Source of the DNA: Akkermansia muciniphila
Lineage (GTDB): Bacteria; Verrucomicrobiota; Verrucomicrobiia; Limisphaerales; SXTU01
Assembly: GCA_945874145.1 (NCBI GenBank)
Contig: CAMCFN010000010.1
Coordinates: forward strand, 1-64,000
Length of the DNA: 64,000 bases
Direction: 5' to 3'
Shown: one piece after another, positions 16,845 to 25,053 of the stretch
How the letters are laid out: each line of letters begins with the position of its first letter
Position numbering within the stretch: the stretch's first letter is position 1
Position numbers and translations under genes: made by a program
The notes under the pieces: generated by a model
The model's database searches: none
What the model was told of the DNA's origin: nothing
Seen by the model: the letters and a program-made list of their open reading frames with translations, nothing else

Positions 16845-17729
16845 ATGGCAAAGACGCACGCCCAACTATCCGAAACGCACATCCTGGGCGCCCAGACACG
16901 CCAGTGGGTCGTGCGCGCAAACGCAGCCGACCAGCGTGGCTGGCTGCAAGCCGTGCCGGTCTGCCCCGCGCTTGTGCAGCATCAAATTGCCCACCTCGGC
17001 GTCTGCCATGCGGTTGCGCCCTATCGCGTCGTGCGCATGAAACAAAGCGGCACATACTTCCTCGCGTGCTTCGGTGGCAGCGGCCGGCTTCTGGTGGAAG
17101 GCCGCTGGCAGGTCTGCAATGCGGGCACTGCCTGCCTACTGCCGCCGCACATTCTCAACGCTTTTTATGCCGAACCCGGCGCCCCATGGGAATTTGTCTG
17201 GGTGCGCTACGAACAGCCGACCAACCAGCGCCCCATCGCCGGCGCGAGTTCGCCCGTGCTCGCGAAGTTCGACCCCGAGCCGGTGCGCCACGCGGTGCTG
17301 GGCCTGCACTACGAAGCGCAAGGCGCAGCGGTGCCCGCGCAGATGCAGCACTGGGCGGACTTGATCCACGCCTACGTGCTCCGCTTCGCGCGCCCGTGGC
17401 AGGTGGAGGACCGGCTCTGGCTCGTGTGGGAAGGCGTCGCCGCGCATCTCGACGAAGAGTGGACGCTGGAGCGCCTCGCCCGCCTCGCGCACATGAGCAC
17501 GGAGCATTTGCGCCGACTCTGCCACCGCCAGCTCGGCCGCAGCCCGATGCATCAAGTCATCTTCCTCCGCATGAGGCGCGCGGCGGACCTCCTCTCGACC
17601 ACAAACGACAAGGTGGAAACCATCGCCAACGCCGTCGGCTATCAAAACCCCTTCGTCTTCTCGAACACGTTCAAGAAGTGGACCGGCTGGCGGCCCTCGG
17701 AGTTCCCCGGGCGAGCGAAGGAGAAGTAG
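16845..17729 (+). CDS. AraC-family transcriptional regulator
   Basis: The 294-residue protein (ATG at 16845; a TTG two codons earlier is possible) has an N-terminal cupin-like sensor domain with YFLACFGGSGRLLVEGRW. A C-terminal double helix-turn-helix follows: WTLERLARLAHMSTEHLRRL, then IANAVGYQNPFVFSNTFKKW. Its divergent placement next to the PEP-hydrolase-family gene suggests that gene is its target. The effector is probably a sugar or related metabolite, but the sequence does not say. The gene is followed by a 179-bp repeat. Confidence 0.9.
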   Translation: MAKTHAQLSETHILGAQTRQWVVRANAADQRGWLQAVPVCPALVQHQIAHLGVCHAVAPYRVVRMKQSGTYFLACFGGSGRLLVEGRWQVCNAGTACLLPPHILNAFYAEPGAPWEFVWVRYEQPTNQRPIAGASSPVLAKFDPEPVRHAVLGLHYEAQGAAVPAQMQHWADLIHAYVLRFARPWQVEDRLWLVWEGVAAHLDEEWTLERLARLAHMSTEHLRRLCHRQLGRSPMHQVIFLRMRRAADLLSTTNDKVETIANAVGYQNPFVFSNTFKKWTGWRPSEFPGRAKEK

Positions 17730-17784
17730 CGAAGCTCCCGGAGGCATTGCCGGAAAAGCAAAGCTGCGTAGCAGCAGAACAAAA

Positions 17785-17963
17785 GTAGCCGTGGCTGAAG
17801 CGAGCGAGCGCAACCCACGGTCAGCTCGCAAAGCAAATTTGAACCGCGTAGCGGTGACACGCTCTCCGTCCTCCGACAACAATGTCGAACCGCTACGCGG
17901 TTCACCCAACTCGCGGCCCAATCCGCAGGTTCCGTTCGCGGTGCGAACTTCACCCACGGCTAC
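17785..17963. repeat. Nested inverted-repeat element in the AraC/methyltransferase gap
   Basis: Outer arms GTAGCCGTGG (17785-17794) and CCACGGCTAC (17954-17963) enclose inner arms GAACCGCGTAGCGGT (17841-17855) and its inverse (17888-17903). It fills most of the gap 17730-17992 between convergent genes. No protein is apparent in it. The nested palindromes look like a small non-autonomous mobile element. Confidence 0.75.
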
Positions 17964-17992
17964 TGTTGTCCCACCCCCGACGAGGCTTCCCC

Positions 17993-18820
17993 TCACTTCT
18001 TCTTCTTGCCCCCGCCCATAATCTTCTTCGCCACCTTCACGAGGCCCAGCTTGTGCGGCAGCTTGAAGGCCGGGTGCTCGGCGATGCGCCAATACTCGCG
18101 CGCGGTCGTGCGGAAGACATCGTTGCGGACGAGCGCGTAGAGATAGCCCTTGTAATTCTGGTCGCGCCACGAGCGCATCGGCTCGGTCTGGCTCAGCCGG
18201 CACTTGCCGAACTCAATGACGAACACCGAACTGGGCAAGTTGTAGGCGCGGAACTCTCGGCCCGACGCCTCCAGTTCGTGGATAAGCGTGTCCAGCCCAA
18301 GGTAAATAATGTCGCCGTCATGGAACGCCATCGCACTGTCCGGCCCCATCGCGTTCAGGCAAAAACGCGCGTCACGGAGCATGGCGGTGTCCGTATGCTC
18401 GCCATCAATGAAGCAGAAATCCGGCTTGAACGGTAGGTCCGCCGGCTTGAGCGACTCCGTGCCCTTCTCGATGGGAATGACCTTCTTCACGTCCGCGCCG
18501 GGCACCTTCGCGAGCAGGTCGAGCATGATCTGCGTCGTGACGTGCGAGTAGTCGCCGCCCTTCTCACGTGCGTCGGGCACAAACTTCGGGCGCGGATCAA
18601 TCGAGATGATCTTCGTGCAGCCGGGGTCAGCCACGTAGGACTGTAGTGAGCCGCCCTTGAAGGAACCGATCTCCAAGAAAGTGAACTTGCCGCCCTTCCA
18701 TTGGCGGAACGCACTGTTCAACGCCATAAACGAGCGGCGGTCATCCTCGCTGCTCTGGCTCTCGATGGTCTTGAAGAGCGACAAGTCCTGCTGGTCAATC
18801 TGCTCTTGGATGGTGGGCAT
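17993..18820 (-). CDS. Class I SAM-dependent methyltransferase
   Basis: From the ATG at 18820 the protein is 275 residues. The N-terminal half holds a Rossmann-type methyltransferase core: FLEIGSFKGGSLQSYV is the SAM loop and IISIDPRPKFV the acidic strand. Later PDFCFIDGEHTDTAMLRD and MAFHDGDIIYLG are typical of the Methyltransf_24 group, which acts on sugars, lipids or small molecules. The C-terminus is basic (GGGKKKK). The gene stands alone, convergent with the AraC gene. Substrate unknown. Confidence 0.8.
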   Translation of the reverse strand: MPTIQEQIDQQDLSLFKTIESQSSEDDRRSFMALNSAFRQWKGGKFTFLEIGSFKGGSLQSYVADPGCTKIISIDPRPKFVPDAREKGGDYSHVTTQIMLDLLAKVPGADVKKVIPIEKGTESLKPADLPFKPDFCFIDGEHTDTAMLRDARFCLNAMGPDSAMAFHDGDIIYLGLDTLIHELEASGREFRAYNLPSSVFVIEFGKCRLSQTEPMRSWRDQNYKGYLYALVRNDVFRTTAREYWRIAEHPAFKLPHKLGLVKVAKKIMGGGKKKK

Positions 18821-18908
18821 AGGTGATGTTGGTGCGCGGCAACGTGCCAAGCACGCGAAGTCGGGTAAAGACGGAAATGCCGGGACCGCATGCTACGTCC
18901 AACGCGCC

Positions 18909-20762
18909 ATGCTTCAACTGCGTTCTGTAATCGCCGGGCTCGCGTGCCTCACCTTGCCCCTCTCCGCCGCGTCCATCGCCGACCAGCTTGCCGCCGCCAA
19001 GTGGACTCATCACGCCAAGGCTCCCGGCTACTCTGAAGGCCCGACATGGCTGAATGGCGAAGTCTTCTTCTGCTCCGGCGCGCTGCTCAAGGTGGACAAG
19101 GCTGGCAAGGTCTTCCCCTGGCTCGACATCGGGCCAGCCGGCACGTTCCTCCGCCGCGACCACCAATTGCTCATTGCCGACAACAAGCACAAGGCCCTGC
19201 TAAGTCTCGCCACAAACGTCGTCGTCTCCGTGCTCGCGGACCAGTTCGAAGGCCAACCGCTCAACAGCCTCAACGATCTCACGGTGGACGCGCGCGGGAA
19301 CATCTACTGGACCGACCCCTCCGGGTCCTCCGCCGCCAAACCTGTCGGCAACATCTTTCGCCTCAGCCCAGCCGGGAAAGTCACGCGGGTCGCCACTGGC
19401 TTCGCGTTTCCCAACGGCCTCGACGTGGACCCCGCCAGCCGCTTCCTCTACCTCATCGAATCGCAGTCGAAGAAAATCCTCCGCCTCGCCCTGCCCGCGA
19501 GCGACGATGCGCCGCTCGGCCCGCCGGAGCTTTTCTACGACCTCGGCGGCAGCGGCGGCGATGGCTGCGTGTTCGATGCAGCGGGCAACTTATGGGTCGC
19601 CGACTTCCACCGGCCCGAGACAAAGAAGGGCCGCATCACCGTCCTCAGCCCGGCGGGCCAAGTCCTCGGCCAGCTCGACGTGCCCGCGCAGGTCGTCAGC
19701 AACATCACCTTCGGTGGCGCGAACCACGACGAGATCTTCTGCACCACCGGCACGCCCGACGGGGTCTTCCACGCGAAGGTCGGTGTGAAGGGTTTTACCG
19801 GCCATCCTGGCGTGGAACTGAAACCGCTGCGCACGATCGCCACGCTGCCGCACGAGGGCGCTCACCCCTTGCACGCGCGGCGCTTCGGCGTGCCCGGCAG
19901 CATCGGCATCTCGCGCGGCTGGTATGTCTGGCGGAAGTTCGACCGCGCCACCTGGACCGGCGAGTTCGAGCACGAGGGCAACGGTGAAATTTTCACTGCG
20001 AAGATTCTCCCCTGGGCCACCACCTACCGTCACCTCACCTACGGCGCGCACGTGGACGAACCTCTCCCCGGTGAGCGCGTGAACTGCTTCTTCAATCCCG
20101 ACGGTGACAAGAAACGCGGCTGGCTCGTGCATTACCAGGACGAGCTTTGCCAAATGAAGGGCCACAACCACGCGTGGATCATTCAGTCCGTTAAGTCCGG
20201 TGGCCGCGAGTTCAGTGCGCAAGTCTTCGCCGGTGACAAGCCCTTCGAGGACAAGGCGCGCGACTTCCAACTCGCTGCCGACGCAAAATTCTTCCGCAAC
20301 GGCCAGCGCACCGACGCCCCGGCGCTTAAGACCGGCGACCGCCTCTACTTCACCTGGACCAAGGCCACCGACCGCCGTGTCGTCCATCTCCTCACCGACG
20401 ACGCGAGTCTCGACGCCGTGAAAAAGATCGAAGCCGACGCTGTCGCCGCGCGCATAGCGCAGGAAGGCCTGACCGGCCAGATCGAGGCCATTGAAGGCGA
20501 CACCGTCCACTTCCTCATCCACTCCTCCTACTGGTTTCAGGGCAACCTCTTGAAGCCTGGCCAAGCGGTGCAACTCCGCAACACCGACGCCCAGTTTGCC
20601 CCCATCGGCGACTCCCTCGAAGCCGAGCTGGTGACCCGCAAGAACCTCGGCACCTACGGCTCCGGCGTGAACGAGACCACCCTCAAGCTCAAAAACACCG
20701 CCGATGCCAAGAAGCTCGCCGCTTGGAAGAAGAGCCAGGTCGTGCGCCTCATCGTGAAGTAG
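18909..20762 (+). CDS. Secreted SMP-30-like propeller fused to a second domain
   Basis: The ATG at 18909 gives 617 residues with a signal peptide ending near SAAS. Residues about 20-300 form an SMP-30-type propeller: YSEGPTWLNGEVFF, NSLNDLTVDARGNIYWTDP, FPNGLDVDPASRFLYLIES and DGCVFDAAGNLWVAD. Residues about 310-617 form a separate domain beginning GSIGISRGWYVWRKFDR with HYQDELCQMKGHNHAW, which I do not recognise as a named family. Such fusions suggest a periplasmic lactonase with an added binding or regulatory part. A longer upstream reading frame lacks coding character. A hairpin terminator follows. Confidence 0.8.
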   Translation: MLQLRSVIAGLACLTLPLSAASIADQLAAAKWTHHAKAPGYSEGPTWLNGEVFFCSGALLKVDKAGKVFPWLDIGPAGTFLRRDHQLLIADNKHKALLSLATNVVVSVLADQFEGQPLNSLNDLTVDARGNIYWTDPSGSSAAKPVGNIFRLSPAGKVTRVATGFAFPNGLDVDPASRFLYLIESQSKKILRLALPASDDAPLGPPELFYDLGGSGGDGCVFDAAGNLWVADFHRPETKKGRITVLSPAGQVLGQLDVPAQVVSNITFGGANHDEIFCTTGTPDGVFHAKVGVKGFTGHPGVELKPLRTIATLPHEGAHPLHARRFGVPGSIGISRGWYVWRKFDRATWTGEFEHEGNGEIFTAKILPWATTYRHLTYGAHVDEPLPGERVNCFFNPDGDKKRGWLVHYQDELCQMKGHNHAWIIQSVKSGGREFSAQVFAGDKPFEDKARDFQLAADAKFFRNGQRTDAPALKTGDRLYFTWTKATDRRVVHLLTDDASLDAVKKIEADAVAARIAQEGLTGQIEAIEGDTVHFLIHSSYWFQGNLLKPGQAVQLRNTDAQFAPIGDSLEAELVTRKNLGTYGSGVNETTLKLKNTADAKKLAAWKKSQVVRLIVK

Positions 20763-20825
20763 GACAGCGCGTCCCGCCGGTCTCTCTAATTGTCAGCCTC
20801 CACCCAAGCGGCTCTGTTCAGATGG

Positions 20826-20855
20826 AGGTCAGGAAAGATGCGCTGACCTATTTTT
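20826..20855 (+). terminator. Hairpin terminator after the SMP-30 fusion; copy of a dispersed repeat
   Basis: Stem AGGTCAG (20826-20832) pairs with CTGACCT (20843-20849). The tail is TATTTTT (20849-20855). The same sequence recurs with few changes at 21091-21119, so the terminator is also a repeat unit. Confidence 0.6.
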
Positions 20856-20867
20856 CGCAACCATCCG

Positions 20868-21080
20868 CTACGGTGCCTGAGCTGGCAGCGACTGACCGTA
20901 AAGTCGCTCGAAGAGGCGGCGTTTGCGCTCGGAATCCGACAGCTCGGCGGGCAGCGAGGCCAGCACCATGCGCCGAGCCGCGTCGAACATCTCGACGCCC
21001 ATGCGAAAACGCTCCGCCCCGGTGCGCGCCATCAGCCGGGTCCGCACGAGTTCGGCGATTTCGGGCGGGGTGTCGGTCAT
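20868..21080 (-). CDS. Small conserved protein of unknown function
   Basis: A 70-residue acidic/basic helical protein starting MTDTPPEIAE. Its pattern ...ERFRMGVEMFDAARRMVL, ASLPAEL and RRLFERLYGQ matches a short protein family seen widely in environmental bacteria, including cyanobacteria, from memory. No function is established to my knowledge. It is downstream of purD on the same strand but flanked on both sides by the same 28-bp repeat. Confidence 0.7.
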   Translation of the reverse strand: MTDTPPEIAELVRTRLMARTGAERFRMGVEMFDAARRMVLASLPAELSDSERKRRLFERLYGQSLPAQAP

Positions 21081-21090
21081 GGCTGCATTC

Positions 21091-21120
21091 TGGAGGGGCA
21101 GGCAAGATGCCCTGACCTAC
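21091..21120. repeat. Second copy of the AAGATGC repeat, overlapping the purD stop
   Basis: TGGAGGGGCAGGCAAGATGC followed by CCTGACCTAC closely matches 20823-20850 in the same orientation. Its last bases supply the purD stop codon (21117-21119). The two copies bracket the 70-residue protein gene. Confidence 0.65.
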
Positions 21121-22409
21121 TTGAGAGCTTTCGCCGTAATGTCGCGGCGGAAGTGCGCGCCCTCGAAGTGGATTTTTTCCACAGCGGCGTAGGCGGCGTT
21201 GCGGGCGGTGGCGAGGTCTTGGGCCCACGCGGTCACGCCGAGGACACGACCACCTTTGGTCACGGTCTGGCCGTCTTTCTTCGCGGTGCCGGCGTGGAAG
21301 ACTTTGGTGTTCGGCAGCGCGTTCGCGACGTCCAGACCGGTGATGACTTTGCCTTTCGGGTAGCTGCCGGGATAGCCGCCACTGGCCATCACGACGCAGA
21401 CGCTGGCGTTGGTGCTCCAGCGAAGTTCGTGGCTGGCGAGACAGCCCTCGGTGCTGGCGAGGAGGAGTTCCACGAGGTCGTTTTCCAAGCGCGTGAGATA
21501 GACCTGTGTCTCGGGGTCGCCGAAACGGGCGTTGAACTCCAGCACCTTGGGACCGCTCTTGGTGAGCATCACGCCGGGATAGAGCAGACCGCGGAAATCA
21601 ATGCCGTCCGCCGCGCAGCCACGCAGCCACGGCTGGAGGATGGCGTCACCGACGGACTTCAGCTCGGCGTCGGTGAGGAACGGCGCGGGCGAATAGGTGC
21701 CCATGCCGCCGGTGTTGAGGCCGGCGTCGCCGTCGAGGGCGCGTTTGTGGTCCTGCGAGGTGGGGAAGAGCTTTGCGACCTTGCCGTCGCAGAGCGCGTG
21801 CAGGGAAATCTCCATGCCTTCGAGCAGCTCCTGGATGACGATGCGCTGGCCCGCAGCGCCGAAGGATTTGCTCACCATGATTTCGTCCACGGCCTGCTCG
21901 GCATCGCGGACGTTCGTAGTGAGCAGGACGCCTTTGCCGAGCGCGAGGCCGTCGGCCTTCACGGCGCAGCGGCCGTCGAGGCTGGCGGCAAATTGCTTCG
22001 CGGCGACGGGGTCGGTGAAGGTGCCGGACTTGGCAGTCGGGATGCCGTGCCGCTCCATGAAATCCTGTGAGAAGGCCTTGCTGCCCTCGAACTGAGCGGC
22101 CTGCTTGTTAGGCCCCCAAATCTTGAAGCCGTTCGCCTGAAACAAATCCACCACGCCCGCCGCGAGCGGGTTGTCCGGGCCGACGACGGTGAAGTCCGGC
22201 CGCTCCTGCTGCGCGAACGCGAGGAGCTTGGGTAAGTCTTCAGCGGGCACCGGGACGCACTCGATGAGCGCGCCGTTCTGCGCGAGACGTTCCTCGGCGA
22301 TGCCCGCGTTGCCCGGCGCGCACCACATGCGCGTGACGAGCGGGGATTGCGCGAGCTTCCAGACCAGCGCGTGTTCGCGTCCGCCGGAGCCGATGACCAA
22401 GAGTTTCAT
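21117..22409 (-). CDS. purD: Phosphoribosylamine-glycine ligase
   Basis: PurD joins glycine to phosphoribosylamine with ATP in purine synthesis. The 430-residue length is normal. The N-terminus MKLLVIGSGGREHALVWKL is the classic start. ATP-grasp features include VKADGLALGKGV, IQELLEGMEISLHALCDG and VLEFNARFGDPETQ. The start has no Shine-Dalgarno sequence; a TTCAAT hexamer ends 8 nt upstream. The stop lies in a repeat copy. Confidence 0.95.
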   Translation of the reverse strand: MKLLVIGSGGREHALVWKLAQSPLVTRMWCAPGNAGIAEERLAQNGALIECVPVPAEDLPKLLAFAQQERPDFTVVGPDNPLAAGVVDLFQANGFKIWGPNKQAAQFEGSKAFSQDFMERHGIPTAKSGTFTDPVAAKQFAASLDGRCAVKADGLALGKGVLLTTNVRDAEQAVDEIMVSKSFGAAGQRIVIQELLEGMEISLHALCDGKVAKLFPTSQDHKRALDGDAGLNTGGMGTYSPAPFLTDAELKSVGDAILQPWLRGCAADGIDFRGLLYPGVMLTKSGPKVLEFNARFGDPETQVYLTRLENDLVELLLASTEGCLASHELRWSTNASVCVVMASGGYPGSYPKGKVITGLDVANALPNTKVFHAGTAKKDGQTVTKGGRVLGVTAWAQDLATARNAAYAAVEKIHFEGAHFRRDITAKALK

Positions 22410-22417
22410 GCGCGGGG

Positions 22418-22423
22418 ATTGAA
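22418..22423 (-). promoter_or_regulatory. Possible -10 element of purD, near-leaderless
   Basis: TTCAAT followed by CC, with 8 nt between the hexamer and the ATG. It matches the TTNAATCC arrangement before parA, uvrD and the amidohydrolase gene. Confidence 0.35.
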
Positions 22424-22463
22424 TCAGGAACGCCGGAAGCCGGCAGCCAGCGAATTACTGAAC

Positions 22464-23414
22464 TCAGTTCACCACGTTCTGCAGCGGACCGGCGAGGAAC
22501 GCGCGGACATTCTCCACCGTGGTTGCCATCAAACGCGCGCGGGCGGCCTTGGCAGCCCAGGCCAGGTGCGGCGTGATGAGGCAATTGCGCGCGGTGAGCA
22601 GCGGGTTGTCGGCTTTGGGCGGCTCCGTGGACAACACGTCCAGCCCGGCTCCGGCGAGCCGGCCAGCGTTCAGCGCGTCCGCCACCGCCGCGTCATCCAG
22701 CAGCGGACCGCGGCTGGTGTTGAGCAGGAAGGCGCTGGGTTTCATCAGCGCGAGGTGGGCGGCGTTCACCAACGCCTTGGTGTCGGGCGTGAGCGGACAG
22801 TGCAAACTTAGCACATCAGCCCGGCGGAAGACGGTTTCCAAATCAGCGAACTCGACGCCCGCCTGCGGGGGCTTCGGCGAACGGCTGGCGGCCAGAATCT
22901 TCATCCCCATGGCGCGGGCAATGTCCGCTGTGGCCTGTCCAATGCGGCCCCAGCCGACGACGCCAAACGTCAACCCATCCAGCTCCAGCAGCGGTTGCCG
23001 CCAATAGCACCAGTCGGCAGATTTCACCCAGTCACCGGCCCGGACTGAGTCCGCGTGCAGGCCGACGCGATGGCAGAGCTCCAGCAGCAGCGCGATGGTG
23101 AGCTGGGCCACGGCACGAGTGCCGTAGAGCGGGACGTTGCTCACCGGGATGCCGCGCTCGCGGGCGGCGGCAGCATCCACGACGTTGAAGCCCGTGGCGG
23201 TGACGGCGATGTAACGGAGCTTGGGCAGTGCGCTGACGACTTCGCGCGGGAGCAGCGCCTTGTTCGTGATCACAATGTCTGCGTCCGCACACCGCGTGGC
23301 GACCTGATCGGGCGGCGTGCGATCGAAGAACGCAACGTCGCCGAGCGCCTTCAAGGCGTCCCAGCTCAAGTCGCCGGGATTGAGCGTGTAACCGTCGAGG
23401 ACAACAATCTTCAT
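22464..23414 (-). CDS. D-2-hydroxyacid dehydrogenase (glycerate dehydrogenase-like)
   Basis: The start at 23414 gives 316 residues. The NAD-binding motif is VVGWGRIGQATADIARAMGM. The catalytic Arg, Glu and His of the family are in NTSRGPLL, STEPPKADNPLL and LITPHLAW. The N-terminus MKIVVLDGYTLNPGDLSW is typical of glycerate/hydroxypyruvate dehydrogenases (HprA type). It reduces a 2-keto acid such as hydroxypyruvate. A glycerate kinase is encoded 7 kb away, which fits a serine/glycerate route. Codons upstream to 23498 are not conserved-looking. Confidence 0.85.
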   Translation of the reverse strand: MKIVVLDGYTLNPGDLSWDALKALGDVAFFDRTPPDQVATRCADADIVITNKALLPREVVSALPKLRYIAVTATGFNVVDAAAARERGIPVSNVPLYGTRAVAQLTIALLLELCHRVGLHADSVRAGDWVKSADWCYWRQPLLELDGLTFGVVGWGRIGQATADIARAMGMKILAASRSPKPPQAGVEFADLETVFRRADVLSLHCPLTPDTKALVNAAHLALMKPSAFLLNTSRGPLLDDAAVADALNAGRLAGAGLDVLSTEPPKADNPLLTARNCLITPHLAWAAKAARARLMATTVENVRAFLAGPLQNVVN

Positions 23415-23482
23415 GTGCGGAAGTGAAACCGACCGGAGGCGGGGGAGGAAGACTGAAAGAATTTCAGCCAGCAGTGTGAAGT

Positions 23483-23578
23483 GGAGCGCGGCATTCATGC
23501 CGCTTCACGGAGCTACGTTCTTGGTATCTGAATGAACCGCTGCCTGCGGACGTTGAAGCGGCCTGAAGGCCGCGCTCC
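23483..23578. repeat. Intergenic inverted-repeat element, copy 1 of 3
   Basis: Arms GGAGCGCGGC-TTCA (23483-23507) and its inverse (23554-23578) match with changes only at the small hairpin tips (GGCATTCATGCC against GGCCTGAAGGCC). The 96-bp element lies upstream of the hydroxyacid dehydrogenase and after a DUF1080 gene. The centre carries GAACC, as in copies 2 and 3. Confidence 0.85.
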
Positions 23579-23591
23579 CGGTGCTCCGCTA

Positions 23592-24290
23592 TCACTTGCT
23601 CACGCGCAGCTTCACGTTTCGGAACCAGCACTCGTCATTGTGGTCCGTGAGCAGGATGTGGCCGGTCACCTTGGTGCCGAAGTCCTCGACCTTCTTGAAC
23701 TTGCTTTTCGCCACGGCCTCCTTGAGCGCCGCGCTGCCGAGCTCGTATTCGAGCACCTTCGCGCCGTTGAGCCAGTGCTGGACGGCGCTGCCCTTCACGA
23801 CCACGCGGGAGGCATTCCACTCGCCGACCGGCTTGATGGGCTTGTCCGGCGCGGGCGGCAGCACGTCGTAATAGGCCGCCGTCTGGCGGTGCGGGCCGAT
23901 CTTGCCGTCGGGATGGCCGTCGTCATCGAGCATCTGATACTCGTGACCGACGGCGGACTTGCGCGCCTCGGTGATGAAATACTTGATGCCGTTGTTGCCG
24001 TTCTTGGCGATGCGCCACTCCCAGGACAACTCCCAGTCAACGCTGCCGCTGACGGGCTGCTCCGTCATGATGTCGCCACCGGAAATCTTCGCCTGCTTCT
24101 TGAGCAAGCCGTCCTCCACGATCCAGCCGGCACCGATCTTTCCGCCCTCCTTGTAAGTGCGCCAGCCGGTGAGCGACTTGCCGTCGAAGAGCAGCCGCCA
24201 GCCCGCTTGTTTCTCGGCGTCCGTGAGCGTGTTCAAGTCGGCGGCAACGGCGGTGGCGGCCAGGGCGAGGAGGGCGAGGAGAGCTTTCAT
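23592..24290 (-). CDS. Secreted DUF1080 protein (3-keto-disaccharide hydrolase-like)
   Basis: A 232-residue protein with a signal peptide ending AVAA. The DUF1080 body shows WRLLFDGKSLTGWR, GGDIMTEQPVSGSVDWELSW, NGNNGIKYFI, HEYQMLDDDGHPD and a C-terminal WFRNVKLR. This family contains enzymes that hydrolyse 3-keto-glycosides; many paralogues occur per verrucomicrobial genome. It is the last gene of a PfkB, DUF1080, DUF1080 run with 30-46 bp gaps. Exact substrate unknown. Confidence 0.88.
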   Translation of the reverse strand: MKALLALLALAATAVAADLNTLTDAEKQAGWRLLFDGKSLTGWRTYKEGGKIGAGWIVEDGLLKKQAKISGGDIMTEQPVSGSVDWELSWEWRIAKNGNNGIKYFITEARKSAVGHEYQMLDDDGHPDGKIGPHRQTAAYYDVLPPAPDKPIKPVGEWNASRVVVKGSAVQHWLNGAKVLEYELGSAALKEAVAKSKFKKVEDFGTKVTGHILLTDHNDECWFRNVKLRVSK

Positions 24291-24320
24291 GGCGGTGAGA
24301 TGGAAGTGGGGCAGGTCCGT

Positions 24321-25007
24321 TCAGAGTTTCCGCGAGCGGATGTTCCGATACCAGACTTCCTCGCCGTGGTGCTGGAGGACGATGCGGCCCTCGGGCTGCT
24401 CCATGAAGCCGGCCCAGCCCTTGAACTTGCTGGTCTCCAGCATCGCCTTGATCTCCGGGCTGCCCCACTTGTAGGTGGCGATCTGGGTGTCGTTGAGCCA
24501 GTGCTCGACGTTGCCGCCCTTGATGACGAGGCGGGACTTGTTCCACTCGCCCGCGGGCTTGTAGGTCTTTTCCTTCATGCCCTTGCCGATGAGGTCGTAG
24601 AGCGAGCCGGCGGTCCGCTTCGGGAAGTTCGCCTTGCCGTCCGGATGCTTCTCGTCATCCAGCACCTGCATCTCAGGACCGGTGGAGTAGGCAGGCTTGC
24701 CGGGAATCTCCTTCACGCGGTAGATGATGCCGCTGTTGCCGCCGGGGGAAACCTTCCATTCGCACTCGAACTCGAAATCCGCATAAACCTGCTCGGTGGC
24801 GAGGTCCACGGGCTTGCCGCCAGCGGAGCGGGGGATGGTCTTGATGGCACCGTCTTCGATCTTCCACGCCTCGTTGGGGAAGGTCGTCTGGTTGTAGCCG
24901 CGGAGTCCGTTCACGGCCTTGCCGTCGAAGTGGACGACCCACGCGCCGGGATCGGCGGCAAGCGCGGTGAGCGTGGAGGTGAGGACGAGGAGAAGAGTCG
25001 CTTTCAT
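24321..25007 (-). CDS. Second secreted DUF1080 protein
   Basis: From the ATG at 25007 the protein is 228 residues with a signal peptide ending TALAA. Family landmarks are VVHFDGKAVNGLRGYN, GGNSGIIYRVKE, PEMQVLDDEKHPDGKANF and VWYRNIRSRKL. It is a diverged paralogue of its downstream neighbour. Tandem DUF1080 genes may handle different glycosides or work together. They follow a PfkB sugar kinase, consistent with uptake and phosphorylation of released sugar. Confidence 0.88.
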   Translation of the reverse strand: MKATLLLVLTSTLTALAADPGAWVVHFDGKAVNGLRGYNQTTFPNEAWKIEDGAIKTIPRSAGGKPVDLATEQVYADFEFECEWKVSPGGNSGIIYRVKEIPGKPAYSTGPEMQVLDDEKHPDGKANFPKRTAGSLYDLIGKGMKEKTYKPAGEWNKSRLVIKGGNVEHWLNDTQIATYKWGSPEIKAMLETSKFKGWAGFMEQPEGRIVLQHHGEEVWYRNIRSRKL

Positions 25008-25053
25008 TTTAAGTTGGTTGTTAGGACGACAGACAGGGGCGGCAGGTGACAAT

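Noticed and set aside
17730-17992. Small protein genes in the repeat-rich gap
   Set aside because: Frames here come from palindromic sequence and have no conserved start, signal or motif.
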